Assembly: GCA_023213315.1 (NCBI GenBank)
Contig: JAKCPI010003054.1
Span: 179,185 to 243,184, forward strand
DNA from: Euborellia annulipes
Lineage: Eukaryota > Arthropoda > Insecta > Dermaptera > Anisolabididae
DNA length: 64,000 bases
Direction of reading: 5' to 3'
Shown: one piece after another, positions 46,801 to 57,529 of the stretch
Position numbering within the stretch: position 1 is the first letter of the stretch
Layout: each line of letters starts with the position of its first letter
The notes under the pieces: model-generated
The model's input: only the letters and a program-made list of their open reading frames with translations
The model's database searches: none
What the model was told of the DNA's origin: nothing
Made by a program: the position numbers and the translations under genes

Positions 46801-49800
46801 GGACACAAGTCCCTCCACCTTGACAAGGATCACTGGCACAAGCGTCTGTTTTAACTTCACAGGTTTTCCCCTCGAACCCTAAAAAAATGTATTGGCAAAT
46901 AATTAATGGTAGTTTAGAAAGAATTTTTATTTGAATTACCATAAGGGCACAAGCATTGGAAAGAAGATCCTTCATGTCCTTGAGAAAGATCAACACAAAT
47001 TCCTTTATTAAGACAAGGACTTTCAAAACAAGCATCACGTTCTTCACAATGAATTCCTTCAAATCCTGGACAACATTGACATTCAAAAACATCCTGAAAA
47101 GTAAAAATTAACATTAAATTTTTCAACAATTTAATTAATTAATGTTTTATTAATTACCATGGAGATGTTTGAAAAACATATTCCCTTGCCAGAACAATCT
47201 TGACCTTCTCCGCAATTATCTGATTTTACTAGAACTCGAATTTTTGCACATGTTCTCCAATTTACATCAGTTACTAAAACAAAAATTATTTTATTTAATA
47301 CTGATAATTCGAGTAATTCATTTATTTTTAATTGTTACAATTTTTAAATCTAAAGCATTTGAATATTATTATCAAAAAAGAAAATTAAATTTTGGTCTGA
47401 TAAAAATAGATAACAAATAATATACGAATCGTTTATTATTATAGTTGGAGGCACTATTATTCACCATACAAACAAAAACTAAAACCTTAAGTAGTGAGGA
47501 TATCCAAGGCAGCCAAAAGCAATAAAGAAAATTATATTTATCTTTAGCTTTATTTATTACGTTTCGGCCGCAAACATTTCCATCGACAAACGTATGAAAT
47601 AAAGCTAAAGATAAATATAATTTTCTTTATTGCTTTTGGCTGCCTTGGATATCCTTACTGCTCAATATATATTCAGCCACTCCTCCTGAAACTAAAAACT
47701 TAACCTTAATTTAGATAACCAAAAGATTAGAAGTGGAAAGTGTCTCAAAAGTAACTCTTCCTCTTCAATTATATTTTATTATTTATTTATTTCAAAAATA
47801 CCTTTAAATTAAAGTGATAAGTCTCTAGTGGCGCCGGCTGAATAAATAAATAAATAAATAAATTTTAAAGTACTCACCAATGATAGAATTTGCCCCATCA
47901 TCAAGGTCTTTATCATAGAGAGCTAGAACATGTTTGCCATCAACAATAAGTGGAGTTATATCCAATAATTGCCCACTATTTGGATCACAATGATCGAAAC
48001 CTGGGCCACGAACTTGGTAAACTTGAGGTCCTCTGAAATAAAATAAATATAAATTTAATTTAATATATTAATAATGAATATTAACTTTGTTTGAAAAAGA
48101 TGGATGCCAGTCTATATCAAGGATGGATTAATGCAATTTTGTCGGTAGAACGTTGTTTTTTTTTTTTGACAACATCTTACAATGCATGTTTAAGAGCACG
48201 GTAGGGTGGCATGTGAGAGAAAGTTGGATGAAAGACATGAAAAATTGCTCGTTATGGCTCGATTAACTCCTCAGTCTTAAGAGGCAAAATTATTTTGAAA
48301 CAGCCAACATCTATTTTTTTTTATTTAAGGTCGTTTTAGGCATCGGAGGCCATTTAGACCCTGTCCCTATTTATTTAAATTGATTGATAGCCATTTCAAT
48401 TTAAATACATTTTTGTCCCATGGGCCGGGATGCGAACCCGGTGGGGGCGGTTGGTTGGAAGATTCAATTTAGAGGAAGGAAATTTTGTAAATAATACCTT
48501 CAAATACTAGGGCCGTTAAGGTGATTTGAGACAAAAGTGATAGTTTAAAATAAATATATAAATGTATGTTAGACAAAAATTCATAATTTCTTTAGATCTG
48601 TGCTTAAAATTTTATTTAATACCATAGAAAACAAAATATATGAATTCAATATGTGAGAATTCTTACTTATAAGTCTGGGAATGAATTGACATTGAAGTAA
48701 TTGAGGGTGATATTTGTGTTGTAGTTGTTAGATGAAGAGAAGATGCATCAATACGAACTAAAAGAACATCTCCACTTTGAATTTCAGCTGTGGCTTCCCA
48801 GGAAACTGATGAGGCTGTAGGACAAGATGATTCATCGTCTTCACAAGCACGCCCTTCCTGTAAAAAAAATATATTTAATTTTTAATTATTTTACCCGATT
48901 GTGTTCTAAAAGTTAATCTAAAAATTGATAAAAATAACTATTTTCGGTTTATATTAGAATGATGAAGAAAAAATATAAATAAAGGTTCTTTTTAAATAGT
49001 CACGAATTGGTGATTATAAAAACAACTGCTGAATGAGCTAAATTTGATAGATTATTTTCTTCTTCATTAAGTGCTCATTAGTTCCTAATGCTGGTGACTT
49101 AGACTTTATTTTCTGCGACTCTGAAGGATTGGCATGACAGCAACTGAATTATTTTCTCATGTTGGCCTGCTAGGATATTCTCCGCCTTCCAGATATCTTT
49201 TCCACTTGGAAATGTTCTAGAGAAGTCTTTATTCTCATGATATAGCAAGTATATTCAGGTTTTTGGCGTTTAATTAACAAAATGAGCAGACTCCTGGTCG
49301 AATCTACGGAAGAACTCTTGATTAGTGACCAAAGAAATACACAAGATTCCCATGTAGACCCGCATCTTAAATGAATTGATATTCTTCTTGATGGCCTCAA
49401 CGTCTGTGCCGTAGAGCAGTGTTGGGGAAAATCGGCACTTTTGGCCCATAGTCAAGTTTTGAACAAAGTCCCCGTATTGCAGTAGTGTATTAATCAATTT
49501 AGAAATTCGGAATAAGTGACAGAAAGATTATTAAAATTTTGGGAGAATTAAAGATTTTTGAGGAAATATTTCAAAATATAAATTAAATCTTAATTAACTA
49601 TAATTATAAATAAAAGTTAATTTGAAGGCTTTGAAAACTAGAAGGAGAGAAAACTCGAGAACGAGCTAGCTATCGATGTAGCTAAAAATAACTTAACTAG
49701 TCCTGAACTAGTCAAATTAAAAAAGATGTCCTAGATTAAATTTATATATCCAATAATTTTTTTTTTATTTTTAATTAATATTTTTTATTAAAATATAAAA

Positions 49801-50765
49801 ATATATTTTATATATATATTTATTTAGATTAATTTTCAACCTCGATCAAGTCTATCATAACTAGTCTCACTCGACGCCATTTAGCTATGACCTAGCTATG
49901 ACATAAAAAATCTGGTGTGACTGGCGCACAGCACACAACTTTCTCTTACCCTTCGGTAAGAGAAAGTTGCGCACTGTGCTGGTCACACCAGATTTTTTGT
50001 GTCGAGATATATTTAGTTTCCGATAGCACCTTAGTTTCAAACTTGCATTTTAAATGTTGACTGCTTCAAATAAACTATGGTTATTTTTCAAAATTTTAAT
50101 CTCATATTTGGACATTTTATACACAATATAGAATCGTAAATAAATACAAAATTTCATAAGAATTGGAAAAAAAAATTTTAAATGCGTAAAAAGTTCCAAA
50201 GGGGACCCCCTTTTGAATCGAAATTAACATACAAATCCCTATAGGAAATTAACATTGTTTCTATGCGAAGATAAGGTGGAAAGGGAATTTAAAAAGAGTA
50301 GAGAGAGACGATAATGTTTGCAAGTGAGAGAGAGACATATATGTTTTCTTTGAAACAATTAAAACAGAAATAAAAAAAATAAATGGGAATTTAAATAATA
50401 ATTGATTTTTAATCTAATAAAAAGAAAAAGATTTAAATTCCGTTACCATGGCAACCATTTCTATCTTTCCTATGAAGAACAAGAGTAAAGTGGTCTTCAG
50501 AAGATTTCAACGGCAAAATGAGAATATACATTTTAAAGAGCATCTAAAAAATAATTGATTTTTGAATTTTAAAAAAAATCCTTGGAGGGAATTTTGAGAA
50601 AATCGAAAAAAACTGAAAAAGTACATCAGTAAAGTACTAGTACTTTTTGGCCGATTTTGTTCAAAAGCTTATTTTGAGCGTGTGGGAAGGTACCTAAGTT
50701 AAATATAAAATTTCAATCCGGTAGCTCAATTCCTTCATGCTAAAAATCTGTCCACACATACAGAC

Positions 50766-50802
<37 letters not shown>

Positions 50803-53800
50803 TACACACACACACACACAGACCAATTTGCGGGACCCACTTTTTTGGACTCAGGGGACCTCAAAACATGTATATCCATCAAAATCTCGACATCGAATTT
50901 TTGACATGATCGCAATACTTTCTCTCCTATATATTTCATATATAGGCTAAGAGAAAGTAAAAATGGATCAAATTCATTTTTACTTTCTCTTATGTCGTGA
51001 TTTTGATGGATATGCACGTTTTGAGGTCCCCTGAATTCAAAAAATCTGGTGTGACTGGCGCACAGCACACAACTTTCTCTTACCCTTCGGTAAGAGAAAG
51101 TTGCGCACTGTGCTGGTCACACCAGATTTTTTGTGTCGAGATATATTTAGTTTCCGATAGCATCTTAGTTTCAAACTTGCATTTTAAATGTTGACTGCTT
51201 CAAATAAACTATGGTTATTTTTCAAAATTTTAATCTCATATTTGGACATTTTATACACAATATAGAATCGTAAATAAATACAAAATTTCATAAGAATTGG
51301 AAAAAAAAATTTTAAATGCCTAAAAAGTTCTAAAGGGGACCCCCTTTTGAATCGAAATTAACATACAAATCCCTATAGGAAATTAACATTAGGCCTATGC
51401 GAAGATAAGGTGGAAAGGGAATTTAAAAAGAGTAGAGACAGGCGATAATGTTTGCAAGTGAGAGAGAGACATATATGTTTTCTTTGAAACAATTAAAGAC
51501 ACAAATAAATTTAAAAAAAAATGGGAATTTAAATAATAATTGATTTTTAATCTAATAAAAAGAAAAAGATTTAAATTCCGTTACCATGGCAACCATTTCT
51601 ATCTTTCCTATGAAGAACAAGAGTAAAGTGGTCTTCAGAAGATTTCAACGGCAAAATGAGAATATACATTTTAAAGAGCATCTAAAAAATAGTTCATTTA
51701 TGAATTTTAAAAAAAATCCTTGGAGGGAATTTTGAGAAAATCGAAAAAAACTGAAAAAGTACATCAGTAAAGTACTAGTACTTTTTGGCCGATTTTGTTC
51801 AAAAGCTTATTTTGAGATTCTTCAAAGGTACCTAAGTTAAATATAAAATTTCAATCCGGTAGCTCAATTCCTTCATGCTAAAAAAATGGTTCCACACATA
51901 CAGACACACATACATACACACATACACACATACACACACACAGACCAATTTGCGGGACCCACTTTTTTGGACTCAGGGGACCTCAAAACATGTATATCCA
52001 TCAAAATCTCGACATCGAATTTTTGACATGATCGCAATACTTTCTCTCTCTATATATTTCATATATAGGGTAAGAGAAAGTAAAATCTACTAACAAGCCA
52101 TCTTTTCATCCAGCTAGACGTAAATCCACTTCTCTTCAAAATTTAGGCCATTCAACAATACTGTTTTGTAATAATCATTTTCATTTTTACTTTCTCTTAC
52201 CTATGTATATATGTAATATATATATAGAGAGAAAGTATTGGATTCATGTCAAAAATTCGATGTCGAGATTTTGATGGATCTTCACGTTTTGAGGTCCCTT
52301 GAATCCAAAAAAGTGGTTTTCGCGACATGGTCTGTCTGTGGGTGTGTCTGTGTGTCTGTGTTCACTTTTAAGCATGAAGGAATTGGGCTATGAGGCTGAA
52401 ATTTTATATTTAAGTTAAACACCCCCCGGGACCGGAAAAATAAGCTTTTAATCAAAATCGGCCAAAGAGTACTAGTACTTTACTGATGAACTTTTTCAGT
52501 TTTTTTCGATTTTCTCAAAATTCGCTCTAACGATTTTGATTAAAATTCAAAAATCAATTATTTTTTAGATGCTCTTTCAAATGTATATTCTCGTTTTGTC
52601 CTCAAAATTGTTTGAAGCACACTTTACTCTTGTGCTTCATAGGAAAGATAGGAGAAATGGTTGCCATGGTAACAAAATATAAATATTTTCTCATACTTAT
52701 AAATTTTACATCTGAATTCTAATATTCCCTACTGCCGGGAACTAAATACATGTCGACACAAAAAATCTGGTGTGACAAGCACAGTACACAATTTTCGATT
52801 ACCGAAGGTAAGAGAAAGTTGTGTGCTGTGCGCCAGTCACACCAGATTTTCATCTTATAGATTCAACAGAATTTGTAATCTTTGCAAACACAAGGAAGCA
52901 ATGTACTTATACTGTATTATTCGTGTTATAAATTCGATTTGTTTACTTTATTTTACTAAGGAAAATAAAAGGGTTCTTGTGTTTGAAAAAAATACAGCCC
53001 TCATGTTATTCATATGATCACATTCTAAATTTTGAACCTTGTTTTACAATCACTATCAAATTATTAAGATGAAACTGATCAAGTGGGTATTAGTAAACTT
53101 CTCTAAATGAATTTATTCCATGAGATGGTACTGGTAAACAAATAAGAAGTGGGGTCTAAGACATCAAAATAAAAAAATTATATTTTCTTAAAAATAAATA
53201 CTGACCAAAATAGTTGGCAAATAAAGTTCATGTGTCTGGTTTGGTTTCCAGAGCCTCGATTCACTTGGGAGAGATGGAATATCACACGACAAAGATTCTA
53301 ATCGTTGAACAAGTGGTGTCGGCGGTCCTCGAGATTTTATAGCTGGCTTATCTTTTGTTGTTGGAAATGATGCTTAAAAAAAATGGTGATTTAATTAGTA
53401 ATTTTTAATGTTTCTCTGTGGAACACCTTTTTTTTTTTTGCTTTATGACCACATTATATTTCTGCATTAAATTATCGTTTTCTGAGAAGTTCCTCGAGAA
53501 TTATTGTGAGAATGTTAGCAGCTGGTTTGCTGATTGTATTAAAAGACAGTTATATTTAAATGCCATTTAATAACGATTCATATTTCCCATAATGGTCGGC
53601 CAAATTAGGTTTCCTCAATAAAGGCATTTAAATATTAATGTCATTTAATACAATCAGTAAATCATCTATTATGCTCTTGTCTAGTTTTCTGTTCTTTCAT
53701 TATCGTCTTTAATATTATATTATTTATTTTTGATGAAGCTCGGAACCTTCTTTACTATTTTCAATAGGATTCGGACCAGTAGGTTCAATTTAAAGTCAAA

Positions 53801-54411
53801 AAGTTTTTAAAACAAAACTTTATTTGATCCCAGACAATGTTTCATCCACTTGCTGTAGGACTTCTTCAGTGATTGGAGCCATAGAGAGCCATATAATATA
53901 AAATTATTAAACTCCAACCACTGAAGAAGTCCTACAGCAAGTGGACGAAACATTGTCTGGGGTCAAATAAAGTTTTGTTTTAAAAAACTTTTTGACTTTT
54001 AATTGAACCTACAGATCCGGTATATTATTTATTATTATCCTAAACTGAAAATTATAAAATTTGAAGTTTGAAAAGATGGGACTCGCATACTAAAAAAAAA
54101 GGCCAAATGATTTTCCCAAAAGGAAAAAAAGTAAAAATGAGTTATTATTTGAGATAGGAGGGAAAATTTCTAAAGTTTCGGGCAGTGGCGTCATTTGGGG
54201 GGGCTAGAATATCGTAAAAAAAGGCGTTATGTAATTTACTTGTAGTTGTGTCTGTAGTTGACGTTGTTAATGGAGCCTTTGTTGAACTAACCGTAGTTTC
54301 ATTCAATGGTAATGTTGAAGGTTTTAAAGTTGTAATATTATTTTTATCCAAAACACTTAGGCCCGCAGTAATAACTGCGGTTAAAATAATCATTAAACAG
54401 TAATTCCACAT
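40871..54411 (-). CDS. EGF-repeat type I membrane receptor, DNER/weary-like, 12 exons
   Basis: Probable cell-surface signalling protein of the Notch-ligand-like DNER group. Exons: 54240-54411, 53206-53372, 48667-48857, 47878-48032, 47158-47273, 46940-47093, 46642-46878, 46329-46471, 45868-45990, 44514-44768, 42090-42223, 40871-41078; all in phase, 684 residues. In order: signal peptide ([19 protein letters not shown]), a Thr/Ser-rich linker, a conserved ectodomain ([12 protein letters not shown]), about seven EGF repeats of form C-x-x-x-x-C-x-x-G-x-C...C-x-C-x-x-G-[YF]-x-G-x-x-C (e.g. [19 protein letters not shown]), a transmembrane helix ([20 protein letters not shown]), then a cytoplasmic tail. 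The tail has 11 glutamines encoded by CAA/CAG (40955-40987) and ends NSPLIQ. DNER versus other EGF receptors is inference. Confidence 0.9.
41128..41755 (-). repeat. R1 element copy, receptor intron 11
   Basis: Begins with a shortened terminal hairpin (AATCTGGTGTGACTGG ... AACACCAGATTTTTT), then AAAGTACTAG, CA tract and end sequence GATAAGAGAAAGTAATAA. No intact X-box was seen. Confidence 0.85.
42370..42490. repeat. Isolated R1 terminal hairpin
   Basis: AAAAATCTGGTGTGACTGGT ... TTTTCACACCAGATTTTTTG spans about 42396-42488, followed by short R1 fragments to 42620 (CATGTCGCGAAAACCACTTT). The hairpin thus also occurs with little of the R1 body attached. Confidence 0.85.
42626..43658 (+). repeat. 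R1 long-type copy
   Basis: TTTACTTTCTCTTACCTATG start, GTATGTATGT tract, X-box GTTGCCATGGTAAC (43124-43137), long-type-only segment with TCTCTCTCTCTC and AAAGGGGTCCCCTTTG, and terminal hairpin about 43565-43655. Confidence 0.92.
43655..44426 (+). repeat. R1 short-type copy plus inverted end piece
   Basis: Starts directly after the preceding hairpin, in tandem. One X-box mismatch (GTTGCTATGGTAAC, 44137-44150). Hairpin about 44238-44330, followed by an inverted R1 end (GGACCTCAAAACGTGACATC ... GGTAAGAGAAAGTA) to 44426. Confidence 0.9.
45130..45400. repeat. Low-copy repeat related to 12780-12960
   Basis: AAGCTATCGACCTCAAATTT, TTTAAAATATCTACAACTTAT and AGAAGCCCTTTTTTGATTTT match, in inverted orientation, the block in PNPO intron 5. 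The same unit is partly repeated inverted at 45330-45355. Nature unknown. Confidence 0.6.
47491..47688. mobile_element. Fold-back unit B in receptor intron 4
   Basis: Arms share GGATATCCAAGGCAGCC, AAAGCAATAAAGAAAATTAT and TATCTTTAGCTTTATTT. The central loop holds, on the minus strand, GCGGCCGAAACGTA. Flanks AAACTAAAACCTTAA (47476-47490) and AAACTAAAAACTTAA (47689-47703) match at 14 of 15, so the inverted pair was inserted as one unit, with about 35 nt of unpaired tail on the right. The hammerhead CTGANGA box is not recognisable here. Confidence 0.85.
48325..48440 (-). repeat. tRNA-derived SINE fragment, family 2
   Basis: CTATTTATTTAAATTGATTG and CCGGGATGCGAACCCG (B-box complement), truncated at the head. 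Receptor intron 3. Confidence 0.65.
49080..49500 (-). pseudogene. LINE reverse transcriptase C-terminal remnant
   Basis: Minus-strand frames read [40 protein letters not shown], then after a frameshift [20 protein letters not shown]. This matches the region after the RT domain in RTE/craniofacial-type LINEs (LLYG-E-W, F--W-YRR-L-ISW-D-VTN-E, HV-R----L-----EG-I-G-R). Decayed, in receptor intron 2. Confidence 0.75.
49908..50962 (-). repeat. R1 long-type copy, first of a tandem pair
   Basis: Hairpin 49908-49998 (arms AAAAATCTGGTGTGACTGGC / GGTCACACCAGATTTTT), long-type body with AAAGGGGACCCCCTTTTG, X-box GTTACCATGGCAAC (50442-50455), CA tract, end GGCTAAGAGAAAGTA. Confidence 0.92.
51040..52085 (-). 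repeat. R1 long-type copy, second of a tandem pair
   Basis: Hairpin 51043-51135, X-box GTTACCATGGCAAC (51580-51593), end GGGTAAGAGAAAGTA. Very similar to the preceding copy. A short R1 end fragment (50985-51040) lies between them. Confidence 0.92.
52188..52852 (+). repeat. R1 short-type copy
   Basis: TTTACTTTCTCTTACCTATG start, X-box GTTGCCATGGTAAC (52660-52673), terminal hairpin about 52762-52850. With the two copies before it, R1 fills most of receptor intron 2. Confidence 0.92.
53525..53675. repeat. Small inverted repeat, receptor intron 1
   Basis: Arms of about 40 bp sharing CTGATTGTATTAAA and ATATTTAAATGCC, with a ~50-bp centre containing GGTCGGCCAAATTAGG. Immediately left of fold-back unit C. 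No target duplication resolved. Confidence 0.65.
53829..53876 (-). ncRNA. Hammerhead-like ribozyme motif, unit C left arm
   Basis: Minus strand: CTGAAGA, one A, GTCC, a 10-nt loop, GGAT, GAAAC, ATT, GTC, then TGG. Stem II has a G-U pair. Stem I (CA/TG) is short. Activity is not shown. Confidence 0.55.
53914..53962 (+). ncRNA. Hammerhead-like ribozyme motif, unit C right arm
   Basis: Plus strand: CCA then CTGAAGA, one A, GTCC, loop, GGAC, GAAAC, ATT, GTC, TGG. Stem II is fully paired (GTCC/GGAC) and stem I is CCA/TGG. Predicted cleavage after GTC. Confidence 0.6.
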
Positions 54412-55447
54412 CTAAAAAACATAATTCATATTTAATTTTCTGAAACAATGATTAAAGCATATTATTATATAGAGATTTATGTTTGAAAGTATTGAGGGGG
54501 GGGGGGGATGATAGGAAGATAAAAACAAACAAAAAATCACTTTTTCGTCTTTATTAAATGACATTGCTTACAGTTCCTTTTGTAAGTCTCATTTATGTAT
54601 TAAAAATGTAAGTCTCATTTCTCCTTTAATGATACATGAATTTAAGACATTTCTTATTTGCCATTTGAATTTTCCTAATAACAATTTAATTAAAATATAA
54701 TTTATCTAATTTATTATAGCCAAATGTATAAATATATTTTAATTTATATTTGAAAGTATTGGGGGGGGGGGGGATGATAGGAACACAAACAGAATCTGGG
54801 TGATCGATTGATTCCCTTTAAAGAGAATTATTACACTTGGATTAATAATGCTTTTATTCAAAATATAATAAAAAAATTTTGATAATTAAAATATTAATAT
54901 CTATCTATATAAATTAAGAAAGAAAATAAGCTTAAAAATTTAAAATTTTTTTTAAATAAAAAGAATCTGACTCACCCTTTTTTTTTTAAATTTCGTAAAG
55001 AGAATAATATAATAATTTTTAAAGAAGATAATTTAATGTAGAAAAACAATATCAAAACGATAATTCGAACTTCTTTCTTCCATTAATATGTATAGATATT
55101 TTTATGTATGTACATATAAATAATGTTCTCAGTCTAGGCCGCTGGACCAACCAAGAGCAACATAAGCATCATCATCTCTCTCACTCCTGAACAAATCAAT
55201 ATGAAACCTGCATCTATTCTATTCCTTTTTACTTAGTTTCTCGGTCGTTCTATCGTTTTAGTTTCTTTAAAAAAACAACAAAAAATATTCAAAATTGTTT
55301 ATATTTTATTTAAGAAATATTTAAAAAATAAAAAATTTTAAATATTCGTAGGGCTAATTAAATTAATTTTTTTTTTTATTTAATAGAAATATTAATTTAT
55401 TTAAAAAAATGAATATCTTTTAAAAGCTTATAAAATATCTTAGGTAA
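54412..55447. other. Upstream of receptor gene, AT-rich
   Basis: Holds two similar G-run patches (TTTGAAAGTATTGAGGGGGG at about 54483 and TTTGAAAGTATTGGGGGGGG at about 54748, both followed by ATGATAGGAA) 267 bp apart, otherwise simple AT-rich DNA. The receptor promoter should lie just right of 54411. A short GC-richer patch is at 55130-55200. Confidence 0.5.
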
Positions 55448-55532
55448 TTAATGATGATTGGGAAAGCCTGGTGTAGATAGATGATGAAAACAATTGAAAC
55501 TGCTGGAGGTATTTTCAGGCCAAATTTTATTC

Positions 55533-55586
55533 CACTATTCAGTCGACGTTTCGGGAGACTTAACGCCTCCCTTCATCAGGACTCTA
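55533..55586 (-). ncRNA. Hammerhead-like ribozyme motif, left Penelope copy
   Basis: Minus strand: AGTC, CTGATGA, one A, GGGAG, 8-nt loop, CTCCC, GAAAC, GTC, GACT. Stem I AGTC/GACT and stem II GGGAG/CTCCC are perfect; stem III is minimal (A-U, C-G, no loop). Hammerheads with tiny stem III are known in Penelope-like elements. Confidence 0.7.
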
Positions 55587-56089
55587 GACATGTACAAAGG
55601 CAAACATACAGCTTAGTTTAAATTAAAATGATTCTCACTCATTCTCACTCGTCTTTTTTTTTTTTTTTTTTTTTTACATATATTCTTACAACAATAATGT
55701 GTGCTACTTACAATGTGGTTATAAAATAAACCTTCGCTGGTTTAGTCTTAAAGAATGTAATATAATGGTCCAATTTCGCCTGCTGATCGGAAGAAAGGCA
55801 TTCGCAGGGCGAGTTCTCAATACAATGAATTTTATTTTTTATATAATACCGTTTTTATTAATTCATGCCAATCTTAAATAATCAAGATAATCTTTCTATT
55901 CTAAGAAAATTTCTTTTTTTATTTTTTTTTATTATTATTAAAAACTCAAGCGAAATTGGAATATGGAAATAAAAACAAAAATAAATTAAAAAATTAAAAA
56001 TAAAAATATAAACAAATTCTACATTCTCTTTTGGACGTTTCGATATCGTGAAGATAAAACAAAAGCGAGAAACCACAAACCGCTGACTA

Positions 56090-56473
56090 TTATAATATTT
56101 GTCTTTGTAATATATTATTGTATAGCGTGCTTAAGTTATTAGTGTCGCATTGTTTGTTAATAGAGATCAGTCTGTATTTAATTATATTACACATTTCCAA
56201 AGTTAGTAAAATATTATTGTTCTCCTCGCTCACCAATATCTTCACGTTATCATAATCAAATTGGTGGCCATATTCTAAAGAATGTTCAGCCAGGGCTGTA
56301 GCTGGTTCTCCCTTCCTGACGTCATATTGATGTTGGTACAATCGCCTAGATAATTTTTGTTTGGTTTTTCCTATATAGACTTTATCGACACACTCCAAAC
56401 ATTTTAACATATACACTACCCCAGAGCGGTCAGTAGTAGGGACTTTATCCAAATTGTTGAAAAATTGACCCAA
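56090..56473 (-). pseudogene. Penelope GIY-YIG endonuclease domain, left copy
   Basis: 127-codon open frame with GVVYMLKCLECVDKVYIGKT, the GIY-YIG pair with the Cys-containing insertion seen in Penelope-like elements, then RRLYQHQYDVRKGEPATALA and EHSLEYGHQFDYDNVKIL, matching the family's downstream Arg and His motifs. Upstream, the minus strand at about 56940-57060 reads LFIRYIDDILSLVKAEKVDT, the RT catalytic YIDD block. The frames are disconnected by a frameshift, so this copy is unlikely to be autonomous. Confidence 0.92.
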
Positions 56474-57529
56474 ATTGTTATTAGATTTACCGGAAAGTAT
56501 GACGTTGACCTGGTCGCTCTTAAAAATTTTTAAATCTAATATTTAAACACCTACTGATGTTTTCAAAAGATTTTCAACATACGTCATTTTAAAATAAAAT
56601 TTGTTATTTCTTCACTTACCGGGTTGGAACGCGGAAATCTTTCGTTTTAAGTAAATTTTCTAATGATATTATTAACAATTCTATTAGGGTAGCCATTGTC
56701 AGATAAAGTCATTTCAATTCTTTAACGTTTTTCTCCCAAAACTCCTCATCAGCCAAGTTGTGTATTCTATATGCATCCCAGATATCAAGTTAGATTTGTG
56801 TTTAAATGGGTTGCTTGAGTAGTAATTAAGTAATCTACCTGAGTTTATTTCTTTCCTATACCAATCATTTTAGGTCGCCGTCCTGTCTGATAATTTTTAA
56901 ATCCAGAAAATTTATGCAAAATGTTCTCTCTCGATTGTGAATTCATAGGGGTGGAAACTATTTAATTTATCTAAAATCGTGTCTACCTTCTCTGCCTTTA
57001 CCAAACTTAGTATATCATCAATGTATCTAATAAAAAGCAATATATAATTTTTCATATTGGGGGTTTTATTTCCAGTTCTTGCAGACAATAAGCTATAACG
57101 ACCGATATGGTGACCCCTAGGTAGCCCCGCTTGCTATAAAAGGTGGCCAAACGAGGAAACATTATCAAAAATCAACAGTTTTTTAAAATTATCAAATTGT
57201 ATATCAGTATATTGCGAATTTTACCCATTTGAGTAATGACAAAGCAAGATCAGTACTAATATCGAAAAAAGCTAACCACACAACAAACCAATATAAAAGG
57301 TAAAGGGGTAACATTAGATAATTTTTGTCTACAATCGAATGATCTTTAAGAAGTGATCATTGTGTTCCACTATTATTCAAAATTTCCCCAATGTTTTTCC
57401 AAGTTGTGTTGGGGAGTTGATTGTGAGCATGGGCTGGCACCCAACTTAGAGTTTTAACTAACCCATGGAGGCGGTTATTGCCACATAGTGTTAATTTTCG
57501 CACGTTTTAACATCTATTGCTCCAGAATA

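Larger units (their letters stand above)
53729..54020. mobile_element. Fold-back unit C with two hammerhead-like motifs
   Basis: Inverted arms (about 53771-53880 and 53911-54020) share GTAGGTTCAATT, AGTCAAAAAGTTTTT, AAACAAAACTTTATTTGA and the hammerhead-like segment, separated by a ~30-bp centre. The 13-bp duplication TATATTATTTATT occurs at 53716-53728 and 54021-54033, outside both arms. About 40 nt at the left are unpaired. Receptor intron 1. Confidence 0.9.

Noticed and set aside
47558..47605. Hammerhead ribozyme in unit B
   Set aside because: Only the GGCCGAAACG half fits; the CTGANGA box is absent or scrambled, so I do not call a ribozyme there.
54183..54240. Extension of receptor exon 1 to the stop at 54145
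   Set aside because: The frame runs into a hAT MITE fragment (GCAGTGGCGTCATTTGGGG); the GT donor at 54239-54238 joins in phase to exon 2.
56090..56473. Host GIY-YIG nuclease gene (SLX1-like)
   Set aside because: The Cys-containing insert, adjacent RT motif and inverted repeated copy identify a Penelope-like element.
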